The notes below the pieces were generated by a model. That model did no database searches, was not told where the DNA came from, and saw nothing but the letters and a program-made list of their open reading frames with translations. A DNA stretch of 64,000 nt from JAODBJ01 sp963782465 (lineage in GTDB: Bacteria; Actinomycetota; Acidimicrobiia; IMCC26256; PALSA-610), in the NCBI GenBank assembly GCA_963782465.1, contig CAWAJR010000006.1:124001-188000 (forward strand), written 5' to 3'. The translations under genes were made by a program, and so were the position numbers. Positions 15,796-25,143 of this stretch are shown here, piece by piece (the stretch's first letter is position 1; the number at the start of each line of letters is the position of its first letter).

Positions 15796-16856
15796 GCGGC
15801 ATCCGGGTCGACGACCTCGCGGCCGGCTACGGCTCGCTCGCGGTGCTGGCCGGTACCTCGCTTGCGGTCGCGAGCGGATCACTCACGTGCGTGCTCGGCG
15901 CGTCGGGCTGCGGCAAGACAACCCTGCTGCGCGTGATCGCGGGTTTCGAGCCCGCGCGCGCCGGATCGGTGCGCATCGGCGACCGGGTCGTCGACGATGC
16001 GAAGTCGCGCGTCCCGGCCGAGAAGCGACGCGTCGGCTACGTGCCCCAGGAAGGTTCGCTGTTCCCTCACCTCACCGTGGCCGACAACGTCGGTTTCTCG
16101 ATGGGGCGCAGGAGCCGCGACGCACGCGCGGCCCGGCGGGCGCGCATCGCGGAGCTCCTGGCGCTGGTCGGGATGGGCGAGCTCGCGGCGCGGTACCCCC
16201 ACCAACTCTCGGGCGGGCAGCAGCAGCGGGTCGCGGTCGCGCGCGCGCTCGCGAGCTCTCCCGAGGTGATCCTCCTCGACGAGCCGTTCGCCGCGCTCGA
16301 CGCGGCGCTACGCGCCCAGCTCCGCAGCGACATCCGATCGGTGCTGCGCACCGCCGGCGTGACCGCGTTGCTCGTCACCCACGACCGGGCCGAAGCACTC
16401 TCGCTCGGCGACGAGATCGCGGTGATGCGCGACGGCTACATCGCACAGGTCGCACCGCCGCACGAGCTCTACACGCGGCCGGCCGACGCCGATGTCGCGC
16501 GGTTCGTCGCCGACGCAACGACCCTCGACGCGACTACCGACGCGGCGACCGCGCATACGCCACTCGGGCCGCTCCCGATCGACCCGGCCAGCACCGTGCG
16601 ACCCGGCGCGTGCCGCGTCGTGATCCGGCCCGAGCAGGTGCGATTGATGCCCGTCACCGCTCGCGACGGTGGCGATGCGATCGGCAAAGTGACGCACGCG
16701 GAGTACTTCGGGCACGATGCCCGCCTCGACGTGACCCTCACGACGAGCAATGGTGATGTGCACGTGGCCGCGCGCATTCCGGGCCCCGACGCGCCGAGCG
16801 AAGGAAGCCATGTCGCGGTGACGGTCGACTCCCCCGTATGGCTCCTGCAACCGTGA
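15792..16856 (+). CDS. Iron(III) ABC transporter ATP-binding protein
   Basis: 354 residues. Walker A GASGCGKTT (about 37-45), Q-loop VPQEGSLFPH, signature LSGGQQQRVAVARAL, Walker B VILLDEPFAALD, H-loop LVTHDRAEA, then a C-terminal OB-type domain (about 240-354) as in FbpC. It powers import of iron bound by the lipoprotein two genes upstream. The GTG start at 15792 overlaps the permease stop. A hairpin follows the stop codon. Confidence 0.88.
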   Translation: MSGIRVDDLAAGYGSLAVLAGTSLAVASGSLTCVLGASGCGKTTLLRVIAGFEPARAGSVRIGDRVVDDAKSRVPAEKRRVGYVPQEGSLFPHLTVADNVGFSMGRRSRDARAARRARIAELLALVGMGELAARYPHQLSGGQQQRVAVARALASSPEVILLDEPFAALDAALRAQLRSDIRSVLRTAGVTALLVTHDRAEALSLGDEIAVMRDGYIAQVAPPHELYTRPADADVARFVADATTLDATTDAATAHTPLGPLPIDPASTVRPGACRVVIRPEQVRLMPVTARDGGDAIGKVTHAEYFGHDARLDVTLTTSNGDVHVAARIPGPDAPSEGSHVAVTVDSPVWLLQP

Positions 16857-16858
16857 TC

Positions 16859-16891
16859 TTCGAGCGTCACGTGCGCGTGGCACGCGTCGAA
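16859..16891 (+). terminator. Hairpin after the iron importer operon
   Basis: TTCGA (16859-16863) pairs with TCGAA (16887-16891), and inner CGT/ACG and CACG/CGTG segments continue the stem with small bulges. It starts just after the ATPase stop codon. There is no T-tract. Confidence 0.35.
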
Positions 16892-16926
16892 ACCCGGGCG
16901 AGCAACGAGATGCGGAGAACGCCACG

Positions 16927-18594
16927 ATGACCACGCCCACGACCGCGCCGCCCGGTTCCGGATGGGGGGCCGCGGCCGGCGCGCCACCCGATCCGAAACG
17001 TTGGATCGCCCTCGTGATCCTGTCGAGCGCGCTGTTCATCATCGTCCTCGACAGCACGATCTTGAACGTCGCGGTCCCGACGATCATTCGCGAGTTCCAC
17101 ACGCAGGTGTCGTCGATGCAATGGGTGATATCGGGTTACTCACTCGTCTTCGCTTCCCTGCTCATCAGCTTCGGCCGGCTGGGCGACATCGTCGGCCGCC
17201 GGAAGCTGTTCTTCCTCGGCGCCGGCCTGTTCGCGCTCGGTTCCTTGATCGCGTCGCTGTCGCATTCGGTCGTGCAGTTGTTCCTCGGCGAGGCGCTGCT
17301 CGAAGGCATCGGCGCGTCGATGATGTTGCCGGCGACGTTGTCGATCCTCTCGGCGACGTTCCGGGGTCGTGAGCGAGGTGTCGCGTTCGCGGTGTGGGGT
17401 TCGGTCGCGGGCGGCGCCGGCGCGCTCGGGCCCTGGGTCGGCGGCATCCTCACCACCGACTACTCCTGGCGCTGGGCATTTCGTGTCAACGTCGTCATTG
17501 CCCCGCTCGCCATCCTCGCGGGCATCGTCTACGTCCACGACTCGAAGGACGAACGCGCGAACGGGCTCGACGTACCGGGTGTCGTCGCGGTCACGATCGG
17601 GCTGCTCGCGCTCGTGTTCGGCATCATCGAAGCCGCGCGTTACGGATGGTGGAAGCCGATCGGCGACCAATCGATCGGAGGCTGGACGTGGCCGCTCCAC
17701 ACGGTGTCGGTCGTGCCGGTCTCGCTCGCGATCGCGGCCCTGGTACTCGCGCTGTTCGTGCGGATCGAGCTCCGGCGAGTCGCCGCGGGCAAGCCGGTGG
17801 TGTTCGACTTCACCGACCTCGTCCACCGCGGCTTCCGGTACGGCCTCATCAATACGACGGTGCTCGCGATGGGCGAGTTCGGCGCGTTCTTCGTGCTGCC
17901 CATCTTCCTGCAGGCCGGGCTCCACCTGTCGGCGATCAGCAGCGGCACGTGGCTGCTTCCCGCGGGCATCATGGCGTTCGTCGGCGGCGGGATCGGCGGG
18001 CAGCTCAGCCGACGTTACGGACCGAAGTACGTGATTACTGCCGGCCTCGCGTTCGAGGCGACCGGCATCTGGCTCTACGTCGCGGCCTTCTCGCCCACGA
18101 CGTCGTTCCTCTCGCTGCTCCCGGCGCTGATGCTGCACGGCGTCGGCATCGGTTTCGCCACCAGCCAGCTCACCAACGTCGTGCTGAGCGACATCCCGCC
18201 GCAGAAGGCCGGCTCGGCGAGCGGCGCCGCGGGGATGGTCCGCCAGGTCGGCACCGCCCTCGGCATCGCGCTGATCGGCGCGATCTTCGTCGCGCAGGCC
18301 ACCAGCCACGTTCGCCACGATCTCGACGCCGCCAAAGACATCCCGCCCGCGGTGCGCGAGCAGGTGATCGCGAGCGTTGGCGACGGGATCGGCGGCGGGG
18401 CACCACCGCAGGCATCGAACTCGGCCCTCGGGCGGCGCATCGGCACCGTCGTGTCGAACGGTGTGGCCGACGCGTCCCGGCCCGCGGTCGCGTTCGCGGG
18501 CGTCGTCGTGACCCTCGGCGCGCTGATCTCGTTGCTGGTGCCCAACATTCCCGCCGAAGCCGATCCCGCCTCGGAGTTCGCCACCGCGGACTGA
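16927..18594 (+). CDS. MFS drug-resistance transporter, DHA2 (14-helix) family
   Basis: 555 residues and about 14 membrane helices. Motif A-like loop GRLGDIVGRRKLFFLGAGLF (about 78-97), motif C-like GSVAGGAGALGPWVGGILT (about 158-176), and the early VLDSTILNVAVPTI that marks EmrB/QacA relatives. It is likely a proton-coupled exporter of hydrophobic compounds. Substrate is unknown. The DUF3224/MarR pair follows on the same strand but has its own promoter-like region, so co-regulation is uncertain. Confidence 0.85.
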   Translation: MTTPTTAPPGSGWGAAAGAPPDPKRWIALVILSSALFIIVLDSTILNVAVPTIIREFHTQVSSMQWVISGYSLVFASLLISFGRLGDIVGRRKLFFLGAGLFALGSLIASLSHSVVQLFLGEALLEGIGASMMLPATLSILSATFRGRERGVAFAVWGSVAGGAGALGPWVGGILTTDYSWRWAFRVNVVIAPLAILAGIVYVHDSKDERANGLDVPGVVAVTIGLLALVFGIIEAARYGWWKPIGDQSIGGWTWPLHTVSVVPVSLAIAALVLALFVRIELRRVAAGKPVVFDFTDLVHRGFRYGLINTTVLAMGEFGAFFVLPIFLQAGLHLSAISSGTWLLPAGIMAFVGGGIGGQLSRRYGPKYVITAGLAFEATGIWLYVAAFSPTTSFLSLLPALMLHGVGIGFATSQLTNVVLSDIPPQKAGSASGAAGMVRQVGTALGIALIGAIFVAQATSHVRHDLDAAKDIPPAVREQVIASVGDGIGGGAPPQASNSALGRRIGTVVSNGVADASRPAVAFAGVVVTLGALISLLVPNIPAEADPASEFATAD

Positions 18595-18619
18595 AACGCA
18601 CGCCGCGACACCGAGGGGT

Positions 18620-18666
18620 TTGCCGGCGACCCGGTCGAGGGGTAATTATGTGTGTGACTCACACAT
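18620..18666 (+). promoter_or_regulatory. Promoter plus palindromic operator of the DUF3224-MarR pair
   Basis: TTGCCG (18620-18625) and TAATTA (18643-18648) are spaced by 17 bases. Immediately downstream, ATGTGTG (18648-18654) and CACACAT (18660-18666) form a 7-bp inverted repeat around TGACT. It covers the expected transcription start, a usual place for a MarR-type autorepressor, and a MarR gene is second in the transcript. Confidence 0.5.
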
Positions 18667-18686
18667 GATTTATGCGGAGGGACGCG

Positions 18687-19079
18687 ATGATGGCGAAGGG
18701 ATCATTCGAGGTGACATCGTGGGATGAGGAGACGTACCGCGAACTCGACGGTGGCGGGAAACTCACCCGGGCGAACGTGACGCAGACCTTCGATGGCGGT
18801 ATCGCCGGTGAGGGCAGCGCGTCCTGGCTGATGGCCTATCGCGGCGACGGCACTGCCCACTTCCTCGGCTTCCAATACGTCGCCGGCACGATCGACGATC
18901 GCGCCGGGACGTTCGTCCTCGAGACGATCGGCGACTTCGACGGCGCGATCGCGACGTGGCGCGCCGCCGTCGTCGACGGTTCCGCCACCGGGGGCCTCGA
19001 AGGTCTTTCCGGTGGCGGTACGTTCGGCGCCCCGCACGGCACCACGGCATCGTTCGAAATCGACTACAGCCTCGCATGA
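18687..19079 (+). CDS. DUF3224 domain protein
   Basis: 130 residues forming a compact beta-barrel: GSFEVTSWDEETYRELDGGG at the start, later GFQYVAGTIDDRAGTFVLE and the Gly-rich end LSGGGTFGAPHG. This is the DUF3224 pattern, a barrel distantly like allene oxide cyclase; the function is unknown. ATG 18687 is used because GGAGGG stands at 18676-18681; ATG 18690 is close behind. Its stop overlaps the start of the MarR gene (ATGA), so the two are co-translated. Confidence 0.8.
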   Translation: MMAKGSFEVTSWDEETYRELDGGGKLTRANVTQTFDGGIAGEGSASWLMAYRGDGTAHFLGFQYVAGTIDDRAGTFVLETIGDFDGAIATWRAAVVDGSATGGLEGLSGGGTFGAPHGTTASFEIDYSLA

Positions 19080-19669
19080 TCGCGAGCAGACCCGGTGACT
19101 CCGTCGAGCCACGCCTGACGAACCTCATGGGGGCCCTCACCCTGGCGCTCGGCGACCGGTTGCGCGACGCGACCGAAACCGCGGCGGCGCATACGGCTGC
19201 GGCGCCGGCCGCGCTCGTCGCGCTGTCGGAGTTCCTCGATGGGGGCACGATGGACGATCTGCGCAACGTCGTCGGCTTGACACCGTCGGGCGCGGTTCGA
19301 CTCGTCGATCGCCTCGCCGGCGCCGGCTACGTCGTGCGCCGGCCCGGTGACGATGCGCGGACGGTCGCCATCGTGCTCACCGCGGCCGGCCGGCGCGCGG
19401 CGAAACGCACACTCGACGCCCGTTCGGCAGCCATCTCCAGCGTGCTGGCAGATCTGCCCACCACCGACCGAAAGGCGTTGGAGCGCATCGCCGAACGGCT
19501 CCTGACCGCGATCACCAAGGCGCGTCTGTCAGCCCGTGACGCCGGCGGCGAGCCGTCGGGCGGTTGGCTGTGCCGCCTCTGTGATCTCGACGCGTGCGGC
19601 CGGGAGCAAGGCCGGTGCCCGACGGCGCTCGCCGCCGGATGGCAGGCCGGCGGCGAGCGCCGGGGGTGA
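19076..19669 (+). CDS. MarR-family regulator with C-terminal Cys-rich tail
   Basis: 197 residues. Winged helix with MDDLRNVVGLTPSGAVRLVD (about 58-77) and a wing ending RPGDDARTVAIVLTAAGRRA. The tail holds four Cys (CRLCDLDACGREQGRC), which could bind zinc or act as a thiol switch; the same tail occurs in a subset of MarR proteins. It presumably represses its own operon through the ATGTGTG/CACACAT palindrome upstream of DUF3224. Confidence 0.8.
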   Translation: MIASRPGDSVEPRLTNLMGALTLALGDRLRDATETAAAHTAAAPAALVALSEFLDGGTMDDLRNVVGLTPSGAVRLVDRLAGAGYVVRRPGDDARTVAIVLTAAGRRAAKRTLDARSAAISSVLADLPTTDRKALERIAERLLTAITKARLSARDAGGEPSGGWLCRLCDLDACGREQGRCPTALAAGWQAGGERRG

Positions 19670-19862
19670 TCGTCGCCGGTCGCGGTGCGCAGGTCGCGGC
19701 CTCTACCCATCGTCGCGACCGTTCGCCTATTTTGCAGGAGCAAGAGTTCGCGAACGGCAGGGCGGCGAACCGAACGGGGCGCGATGGCATGACTGAGGTG
19801 CGTCCGAGCCAGGTCGACAACGGGTCGTCGTCTGCCATCCACTCCTCGGGCCGGGAACCGCG

Positions 19863-21521
19863 ATGTTCGAGATCGGGACGCCGGTCACCCCGGAAGTGGC
19901 CGCACGATGGTTCCAGGCGCTCTACGAGTCGCCGCTCATGTTCTCCGGCATCCTCGACGATCACGGTCGGGTGCTCGACGCGAACCATCTCAGCGTCGAA
20001 GGGTGCGGGTTCCGTCGCGACGAAGTACTCGGCGTCGCGTTCTGGGAATGCGGCTGGTGGAGCCCCGACGCCGAGATCGCGAACCAGGTCCGACGCTGGT
20101 GCGAGGAAACCCTCGCAACCGGGCGACCGTTGCGCGCCCGGAGCACCTACTTCCTGAGTGACGGCCGCGCCCGAGTCGTCGACCTCGCGCTGCACCCCGT
20201 CGCTGCCGACGGCATCGTGATCGATTGCAACAGTCCGAGCGGTTACATCGTGGCCACCGGCTCCGACATCACCGAAGCCGTGGCGGCCCAGGCCGAGCAC
20301 GAGCAACGGGTCGCCATCGAAGCCGACGTGTTGCGGCAGGCGAACGACCTGTTCCGTGGTGCGCTCGACGCCATGATCGACCACGTCGCGATCGGCACCA
20401 GCATCCGGGGCCCCGACGGGGAGATCACCGACTTCGAGATCGAGTTCATGAACCGGGCCAGTGTCGACGGCGCGGGCCGGTCCGCCGACGAGATCGTGGG
20501 TTCTCGCGTGTGCGATCTCTACCCGAGTTGGCGGGCGTCGGGAATGTTCGACCGTTTCTGCGCCGTGGTCGAGACCGGTACGCCATTCGTCGGGTACCGG
20601 GTGCCATACGAAGACGCACTCGACGACGGCACTCCGATCGCCGGTTACTGGGACCTCCAGGTGACGAAGCTCGGCGACGGCTACATCGCCGCTTCGCGCG
20701 ACGTCACCGAGGCCGTGCACGACGAAGTGACACTCCGGGAGGCGCAGCAGGTCGCCGAACGCGAACGCGTCGCGGTCGAACTCCTGCAACGAGCCGCGCT
20801 CCCGCTCGAGTTGCCGGTCACGCGACGAGCAACGCTCGGCGCGCACTACCAACCCGCCGCGGGGCAAACCGCGATCGGTGGCGACTGGTACGACGCGTTC
20901 AACCTCGACGACACCCACATCGCGCTCGTCATCGCCGACGTTGCCGGCCATGGCCCCGACGCCGCCGCGTACATGGTGCAGATCCGGAACGTCATGCGAA
21001 CGGTTGCCGTCGAGCACCGCGCACCGGCCGACATCCTGCGGCGCGCCAACAACGTCGCGCGCCGGCTCGACGAAACATCGGTCGCGATGACGACCGGCTG
21101 CGTCGCCGTACTCGACCTCACGACCGCCGAGCTCACCTGGTCGCTCGCCGGCCATCCGCCACCCCTGCTCCTCGGTGCCGACGGTCGGACAGAATTCCTC
21201 GCGGTGCCGCCCGGCCTCCCGATCGGCGTGTGGCCGGGCACCGAATACCCGCAGGCGGCGACCCGGCTGCAGGAGGGCGATCGGATCGTGATGTTCACCG
21301 ATGGACTGGTCGAGCGGAGAGACGAACCATTCGATGCCGGGCTCGCTCGCCTCGTCGCGATCGGTCACGAGTGCCGCCGGCTCGCTCCCCAAGCCGCGGC
21401 TGAGTGGCTGGTCGAGGCGTTGAGCCCGCGCCTCGACGACGTCGCGCTCCTGGTCGTCGAGTTCGGTACCGCCGCGCCGCCGACTTCGGCCGCGGCACGC
21501 GTTCGGGCCCGTTCGGCCTGA
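19863..21521 (+). CDS. PAS-PAS-SpoIIE (PP2C-type) phosphatase
   Basis: 552 residues. Two PAS-like sensor domains: about 15-140 (ESPLMFSGILDDHGRVLDAN) and about 165-290 (AMIDHVAIGTSIRGPDGEIT, ending IAASRDVTEAV). A short coiled linker follows, then a SpoIIE phosphatase domain with GGDWYDAF (about 339-346), IADVAGHGPDAA (about 357-368), FTDGLVERRDEP and DDVALLVVE holding the metal-binding acids. Such proteins dephosphorylate STAS anti-anti-sigma factors. It has no adjacent STAS gene, but two lie at 41.6-42.4 kb. The start is uncertain because the ribosome site is weak. Confidence 0.82.
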   Translation: MFEIGTPVTPEVAARWFQALYESPLMFSGILDDHGRVLDANHLSVEGCGFRRDEVLGVAFWECGWWSPDAEIANQVRRWCEETLATGRPLRARSTYFLSDGRARVVDLALHPVAADGIVIDCNSPSGYIVATGSDITEAVAAQAEHEQRVAIEADVLRQANDLFRGALDAMIDHVAIGTSIRGPDGEITDFEIEFMNRASVDGAGRSADEIVGSRVCDLYPSWRASGMFDRFCAVVETGTPFVGYRVPYEDALDDGTPIAGYWDLQVTKLGDGYIAASRDVTEAVHDEVTLREAQQVAERERVAVELLQRAALPLELPVTRRATLGAHYQPAAGQTAIGGDWYDAFNLDDTHIALVIADVAGHGPDAAAYMVQIRNVMRTVAVEHRAPADILRRANNVARRLDETSVAMTTGCVAVLDLTTAELTWSLAGHPPPLLLGADGRTEFLAVPPGLPIGVWPGTEYPQAATRLQEGDRIVMFTDGLVERRDEPFDAGLARLVAIGHECRRLAPQAAAEWLVEALSPRLDDVALLVVEFGTAAPPTSAAARVRARSA

Positions 21522-21550
21522 ACGCGCGCGCATCTGCGTAGCCTGACGCC

Positions 21551-22669
21551 GTGTCGTTCCTCGGTTTGGTCTCGCACAACGTGTGGACCAAGAAACTTCG
21601 ATCACTCCTCACGGCCTTCGCGGTCGCGATCGGCGTGCTCACCGTCGTCACGTTGGGCATCGTGACCGAGAGCCTGAAAACCACTGCCGCGTCGATCCTG
21701 CAGACCGGCAAAGCCGATTTCACGGTCGCGCAGAAAGGCGCCTCCGACATCCTGCTCAGCACCATGACCTCCTCGCAGCTCAAGCGCATCCAGGAAACGA
21801 AAGGCGTGAAAAGCGCGGTGGGCGTGCTGCTCGACACCGAGAAGCTCAACGCGAAGAACCCGCTGTTCATCGAGATCGGCATCGCGCCCAACGACCTGTC
21901 GACGTTCGGGGTGAGCATCCTGCGCGGCAAGGTGTACGGCGCGAACGCCGGGCAGGAAATGCTCCTGGGTTGGCGCATCGCCGACGACCTCGGGCTGCAG
22001 CCCGGCGACACGCTCACCATCGCGGGGTCGAAGAAGACCATCACCGGCATCTTCTCGACGGGGAACGTGTTCGGCGACTCCGCCGGCATGTTCCCGATCG
22101 TGCCGTTCCAGGCGTACGAACGGCAGCCCGGCGGCTACTCACTGGCGTTCGTGCGGGTCGAGCCGCATGCGAACAGCCAGACGGTCGAGAAGGCCGTGGC
22201 GGCAACGAATGCCGGGCTCACGACGATCCAGTCGCTCGCCGACTTCGGGCGAGCCGACCGCAACTACGCGCTCATCACGGCCGCCGACCGGGGCGCGACG
22301 ATCGTCGCGGTGATCATCGGCGCGTTCATCGTCATGAACACGATGCTGCTCTCTCTCGTCGAGCGCACCCGCGAGTTCGGGATCCTGCGCAGCTTCGGCT
22401 GGACGAGACGCCGCGTCGTCTCGCTCATCATGAGCGAAGCGTTCGTGATCAGCCTCGCGGGAGCCATGCTCGGGGTCGGCCTCGCCGTGGCATTGGTCTC
22501 GATCCTCGCCCGGCTGCACGCACTCGAAGGCATCCTGAACCCCGACTACCACGCGAGCACGTTCTTCCGGGCGTTGGTCACGGCCGCGTCGGTCGCGTTC
22601 CTCGGCGCGCTCTACCCCGCGATCCGCGCGTCGCTGCTGACGCCGATGGAAGCGATGCGCCGTGAGTAG
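21551..22669 (+). CDS. ABC transporter permease, MacB/FtsX type
   Basis: 372 residues. N-terminal helix (LLTAFAVAIGVLTVVTLGIV), a large periplasmic MacB_PCD-like domain (about 45-235), then three FtsX-type helices, including GATIVAVIIGAFIVMNTMLL and the cytoplasmic TREFGILRSFGWTRRRVVSL loop that docks the ATPase. Such proteins are mechanotransmission rather than import permeases, acting on lipids, lipoproteins or peptides. GTG start; its end overlaps the ATPase start by 8 bases. Confidence 0.85.
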   Translation: MSFLGLVSHNVWTKKLRSLLTAFAVAIGVLTVVTLGIVTESLKTTAASILQTGKADFTVAQKGASDILLSTMTSSQLKRIQETKGVKSAVGVLLDTEKLNAKNPLFIEIGIAPNDLSTFGVSILRGKVYGANAGQEMLLGWRIADDLGLQPGDTLTIAGSKKTITGIFSTGNVFGDSAGMFPIVPFQAYERQPGGYSLAFVRVEPHANSQTVEKAVAATNAGLTTIQSLADFGRADRNYALITAADRGATIVAVIIGAFIVMNTMLLSLVERTREFGILRSFGWTRRRVVSLIMSEAFVISLAGAMLGVGLAVALVSILARLHALEGILNPDYHASTFFRALVTAASVAFLGALYPAIRASLLTPMEAMRRE

Positions 22670-23390
22670 CGCCACCACCGAGCCCGACGCGGTCATGCCC
22701 GTCTCGGACGCGGCACGAATCGAGGTGGTCGACGTCCGCAAGACGTTCGACCGGGGCGTAGTCGTCGCGCTCGACGGTGTCACGTTCACGGTGGAACCAG
22801 CCGAGTTCGTCGCGGTCACCGGCCCGTCGGGCGGCGGGAAGTCGACGCTCCTGCAGTTGCTCGCCGGGCTCGACACCCCCGACTCCGGCCGCCTCGTCGT
22901 CGCCGGGCACGATCTTGCTCACCTGCGCGACGCCGACCACTACCGCCGCAGCGAAGTCGGGCTGATCTTCCAGTTGCACAACCTGCTCCCCCACCTCTCG
23001 GCGGCGCAGAACGTGGAAATCGCAATGGTCGGGACCCACCGGACGCGCCGCGAGCAGCGGGAACGAGCCGCGAGCCTCCTCGCCGAGGTCGACCTCGCCG
23101 GGAAGGAACGGCGTAGACCACCGCAGCTGTCGGGTGGCGAACGGCAACGGGTCGCGATCGCCCGAGCGCTCGCCAACGATCCTCGCGTCCTGTTCGCCGA
23201 CGAGCCCACCGGGAGCCTCGACACGAAAGCCGTGGCGCAGGTCCTCTCACTGCTCCAGCGCGAGCGCGAGGAACGTCACGTGACGATCTTGCTCGTCACC
23301 CACGATCCCGTGGTGGCCGCCGCCGCCGACCGTGTCATCCACATCCGCGACGGCAAGGTCGTCGAGAGCGACGAGCAGGTGCGGGCGTAG
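22662..23390 (+). CDS. ABC transporter ATP-binding protein, MacB/LolD type
   Basis: 242 residues. Walker A GPSGGGKST (about 53-61), Q-loop LIFQLHNLLPHL, signature LSGGERQRVAIARAL, Walker B VLFADEPTGSLD and H-loop LLVTHDPVV. The N-terminal 20 residues are an unstructured extension. It pairs with the FtsX-type permease whose gene it overlaps. A good -10 for the following phosphatase lies just after its stop, so the operon probably ends here. Confidence 0.87.
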   Translation: MSSATTEPDAVMPVSDAARIEVVDVRKTFDRGVVVALDGVTFTVEPAEFVAVTGPSGGGKSTLLQLLAGLDTPDSGRLVVAGHDLAHLRDADHYRRSEVGLIFQLHNLLPHLSAAQNVEIAMVGTHRTRREQRERAASLLAEVDLAGKERRRPPQLSGGERQRVAIARALANDPRVLFADEPTGSLDTKAVAQVLSLLQREREERHVTILLVTHDPVVAAAADRVIHIRDGKVVESDEQVRA

Positions 23391-23414
23391 GCCGACCGGA
23401 ACGAGGAACATCGG

Positions 23415-23420
23415 TAGAAT
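23415..23420 (+). promoter_or_regulatory. Candidate -10 element of the second phosphatase gene
   Basis: TAGAAT matches the consensus -10 at five of six positions and lies 25 bases before GTG 23445. No convincing -35 is visible 17 bases upstream. Confidence 0.25.
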
Positions 23421-23444
23421 TCTTCGCCGTTCATCACCATCGGC

Positions 23445-25103
23445 GTGGCCAGGTTCGTTCGCCCCTCGGACGCGAGAGGACATGCGGGCATCGTGAGGAG
23501 TGCCGGGTCAGCGGTTCGACGGCACGTGCGGCCCCATAAGGCGGCCGGCGCGGTGCTCCTGGTCGGCGTCGTCCTCACCGCCGCCCTCGCCATCGGCAGC
23601 CGTTCGGTCCACGATGCGAACGAGACGCGCCTGTTGCGCCAGAAGGCGAAAGAAGTGCGCCTCGTGCTCACCAGCTCGCTGGCGTCGATCCGCACGCCGC
23701 TCGTGTCGGCAGCCGAAGTCGCGGAGGCAACCGCGGCCGACCGCACCCGTACCGGACGGAGCCTGACCCCGCTCGTCGGGCCCGGCAAGCCGTTCGTCTC
23801 GGCGACCGTGTGGCGCGTTCCCCCTCCGACCGGCCAACCGAAACCGATCATCGTGATCGGTGGCAACCCCCTCCTCGCCGCCCAACCCGCCGCGAAGATC
23901 CGCGCGGTACTCGCTCGGGCCGCCGACAGTTCCGAACTGGGTGTGACCGATTGGCTCAGCGCGCCCTCGCCCCGGGTGGGCTACGCAATCACCGCGACCA
24001 ACCGACCCGTCAACTACGTCGTGTACGCGGAAACTGCGCTCCCGGCTCACCGCACCGCGGTACTCCAGCCCGACTCGGCGTTCTTCGGCCTCGGGTACGC
24101 GCTCTACCTCGGTCACGACCAACGCCCTCAGGACCTCCTCGCCGCGAGCACGGCTCACCTTCCCCTCCACGGACGGGAAGCCGACATCGACATCCCGTTC
24201 GGCGGCAACAACCTGCATCTTGAACTGGTGGCGACGCGCGAGCTCGGCGGGACGCTCCTCGCGCGTCTGCCGTGGATCCTGACCGTGTCGGGCCTCGTCC
24301 TCGCGTTCGGTGCCGCCGCGCTCACCGACCGTCTCGTGCGCCAGCGGGAACAGGCCCGCCGCCTCGCGGTCGAGAACGCGAACCTGTACGCGACCCAACA
24401 CAGCGTCGCGCAGACACTGCAGCAGAGCCTGCTCCCCGAAACGTTGCCCGACGTGCCCGGTTTCACGTTCGAAGCCCGTTACGTCGCCGGCGTCAGCGGT
24501 ATCGACGTCGGTGGCGACTGGTACGACGTCATGTGCGTGAACGGCGAGGTGTTCTTCGTCGTCGGCGACGTCTCGGGCCGCGGGCTGCGCGCCGCCACGG
24601 TTATGGCGTCGCTGCGTTACGCGACGCGCGCGTACGCGATACAGGGTGATCAGCCGGAAGCCATCCTCGACAAGCTCGGCGACCTGGTCGACGTCGTCGC
24701 CGACGACCATTTCGCAACCGTGCTGTGCGGTCTGGTCCACACCGACCGGCGTGAGGTGACACTGGCCAACGCGGCGCACCCGGCCCCGATCATCATCTCG
24801 GGTGACGACGCGGAGTTCGCGTCGACCAAGGTCGGAGTGCCCATCGGTGTGCCGGGTGGCGCGCCGTACGCGTCGGTGACGATCCCCATCCCGGCCGGTG
24901 CCACGCTGCTCGCCTACACCGACGGCCTGGTCGAGCGCCGCCACGAACATCTCGATCTCGGCTTCGAACGCCTGAAGGCGGCGGCGAGTTCCGCGCGCGG
25001 CTCGCTCGATGTCCGACTCACCGAGATCCTGGCGAAGATGGGTACGGCCAACACGGCCGACGACATCGCGATCCTGGCCGTCGAATGGCAGAACGACACG
25101 TGA
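23445..25103 (+). CDS. Membrane sensor-SpoIIE (PP2C-type) phosphatase
   Basis: 552 residues. A first membrane helix (AAGAVLLVGVVLTAALAIGS), an extracellular CHASE-like sensor of about 230 residues (NETRLLRQKAKEVRLVLTSS at its start), a second helix (WILTVSGLVLAFGAAALTDR), a short coiled linker, and a SpoIIE phosphatase domain with GGDWYDVM, VGDVSGRGLRAA, AYTDGLVERR and TADDIAILAVE. It probably dephosphorylates an anti-anti-sigma factor on an external signal. Starts at GTG 23445 or GTG 23493 are both possible; neither has a strong ribosome site. Confidence 0.82.
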   Translation: MARFVRPSDARGHAGIVRSAGSAVRRHVRPHKAAGAVLLVGVVLTAALAIGSRSVHDANETRLLRQKAKEVRLVLTSSLASIRTPLVSAAEVAEATAADRTRTGRSLTPLVGPGKPFVSATVWRVPPPTGQPKPIIVIGGNPLLAAQPAAKIRAVLARAADSSELGVTDWLSAPSPRVGYAITATNRPVNYVVYAETALPAHRTAVLQPDSAFFGLGYALYLGHDQRPQDLLAASTAHLPLHGREADIDIPFGGNNLHLELVATRELGGTLLARLPWILTVSGLVLAFGAAALTDRLVRQREQARRLAVENANLYATQHSVAQTLQQSLLPETLPDVPGFTFEARYVAGVSGIDVGGDWYDVMCVNGEVFFVVGDVSGRGLRAATVMASLRYATRAYAIQGDQPEAILDKLGDLVDVVADDHFATVLCGLVHTDRREVTLANAAHPAPIIISGDDAEFASTKVGVPIGVPGGAPYASVTIPIPAGATLLAYTDGLVERRHEHLDLGFERLKAAASSARGSLDVRLTEILAKMGTANTADDIAILAVEWQNDT

Positions 25104-25137
25104 GGGGGCGGCCCCCGGCATGTGCTGCGTCGCCGGG
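25104..25137. terminator. Possible terminator between phosphatase and pyrophosphatase genes
   Basis: CCCGGC (25114-25119) and GCCGGG (25132-25137) can pair around a 12-base loop, preceded by GGGGGCGGCCCCC. It lies in the 40-base space between convergent genes. Confidence 0.3.
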
Positions 25138-25143
25138 CACGCC

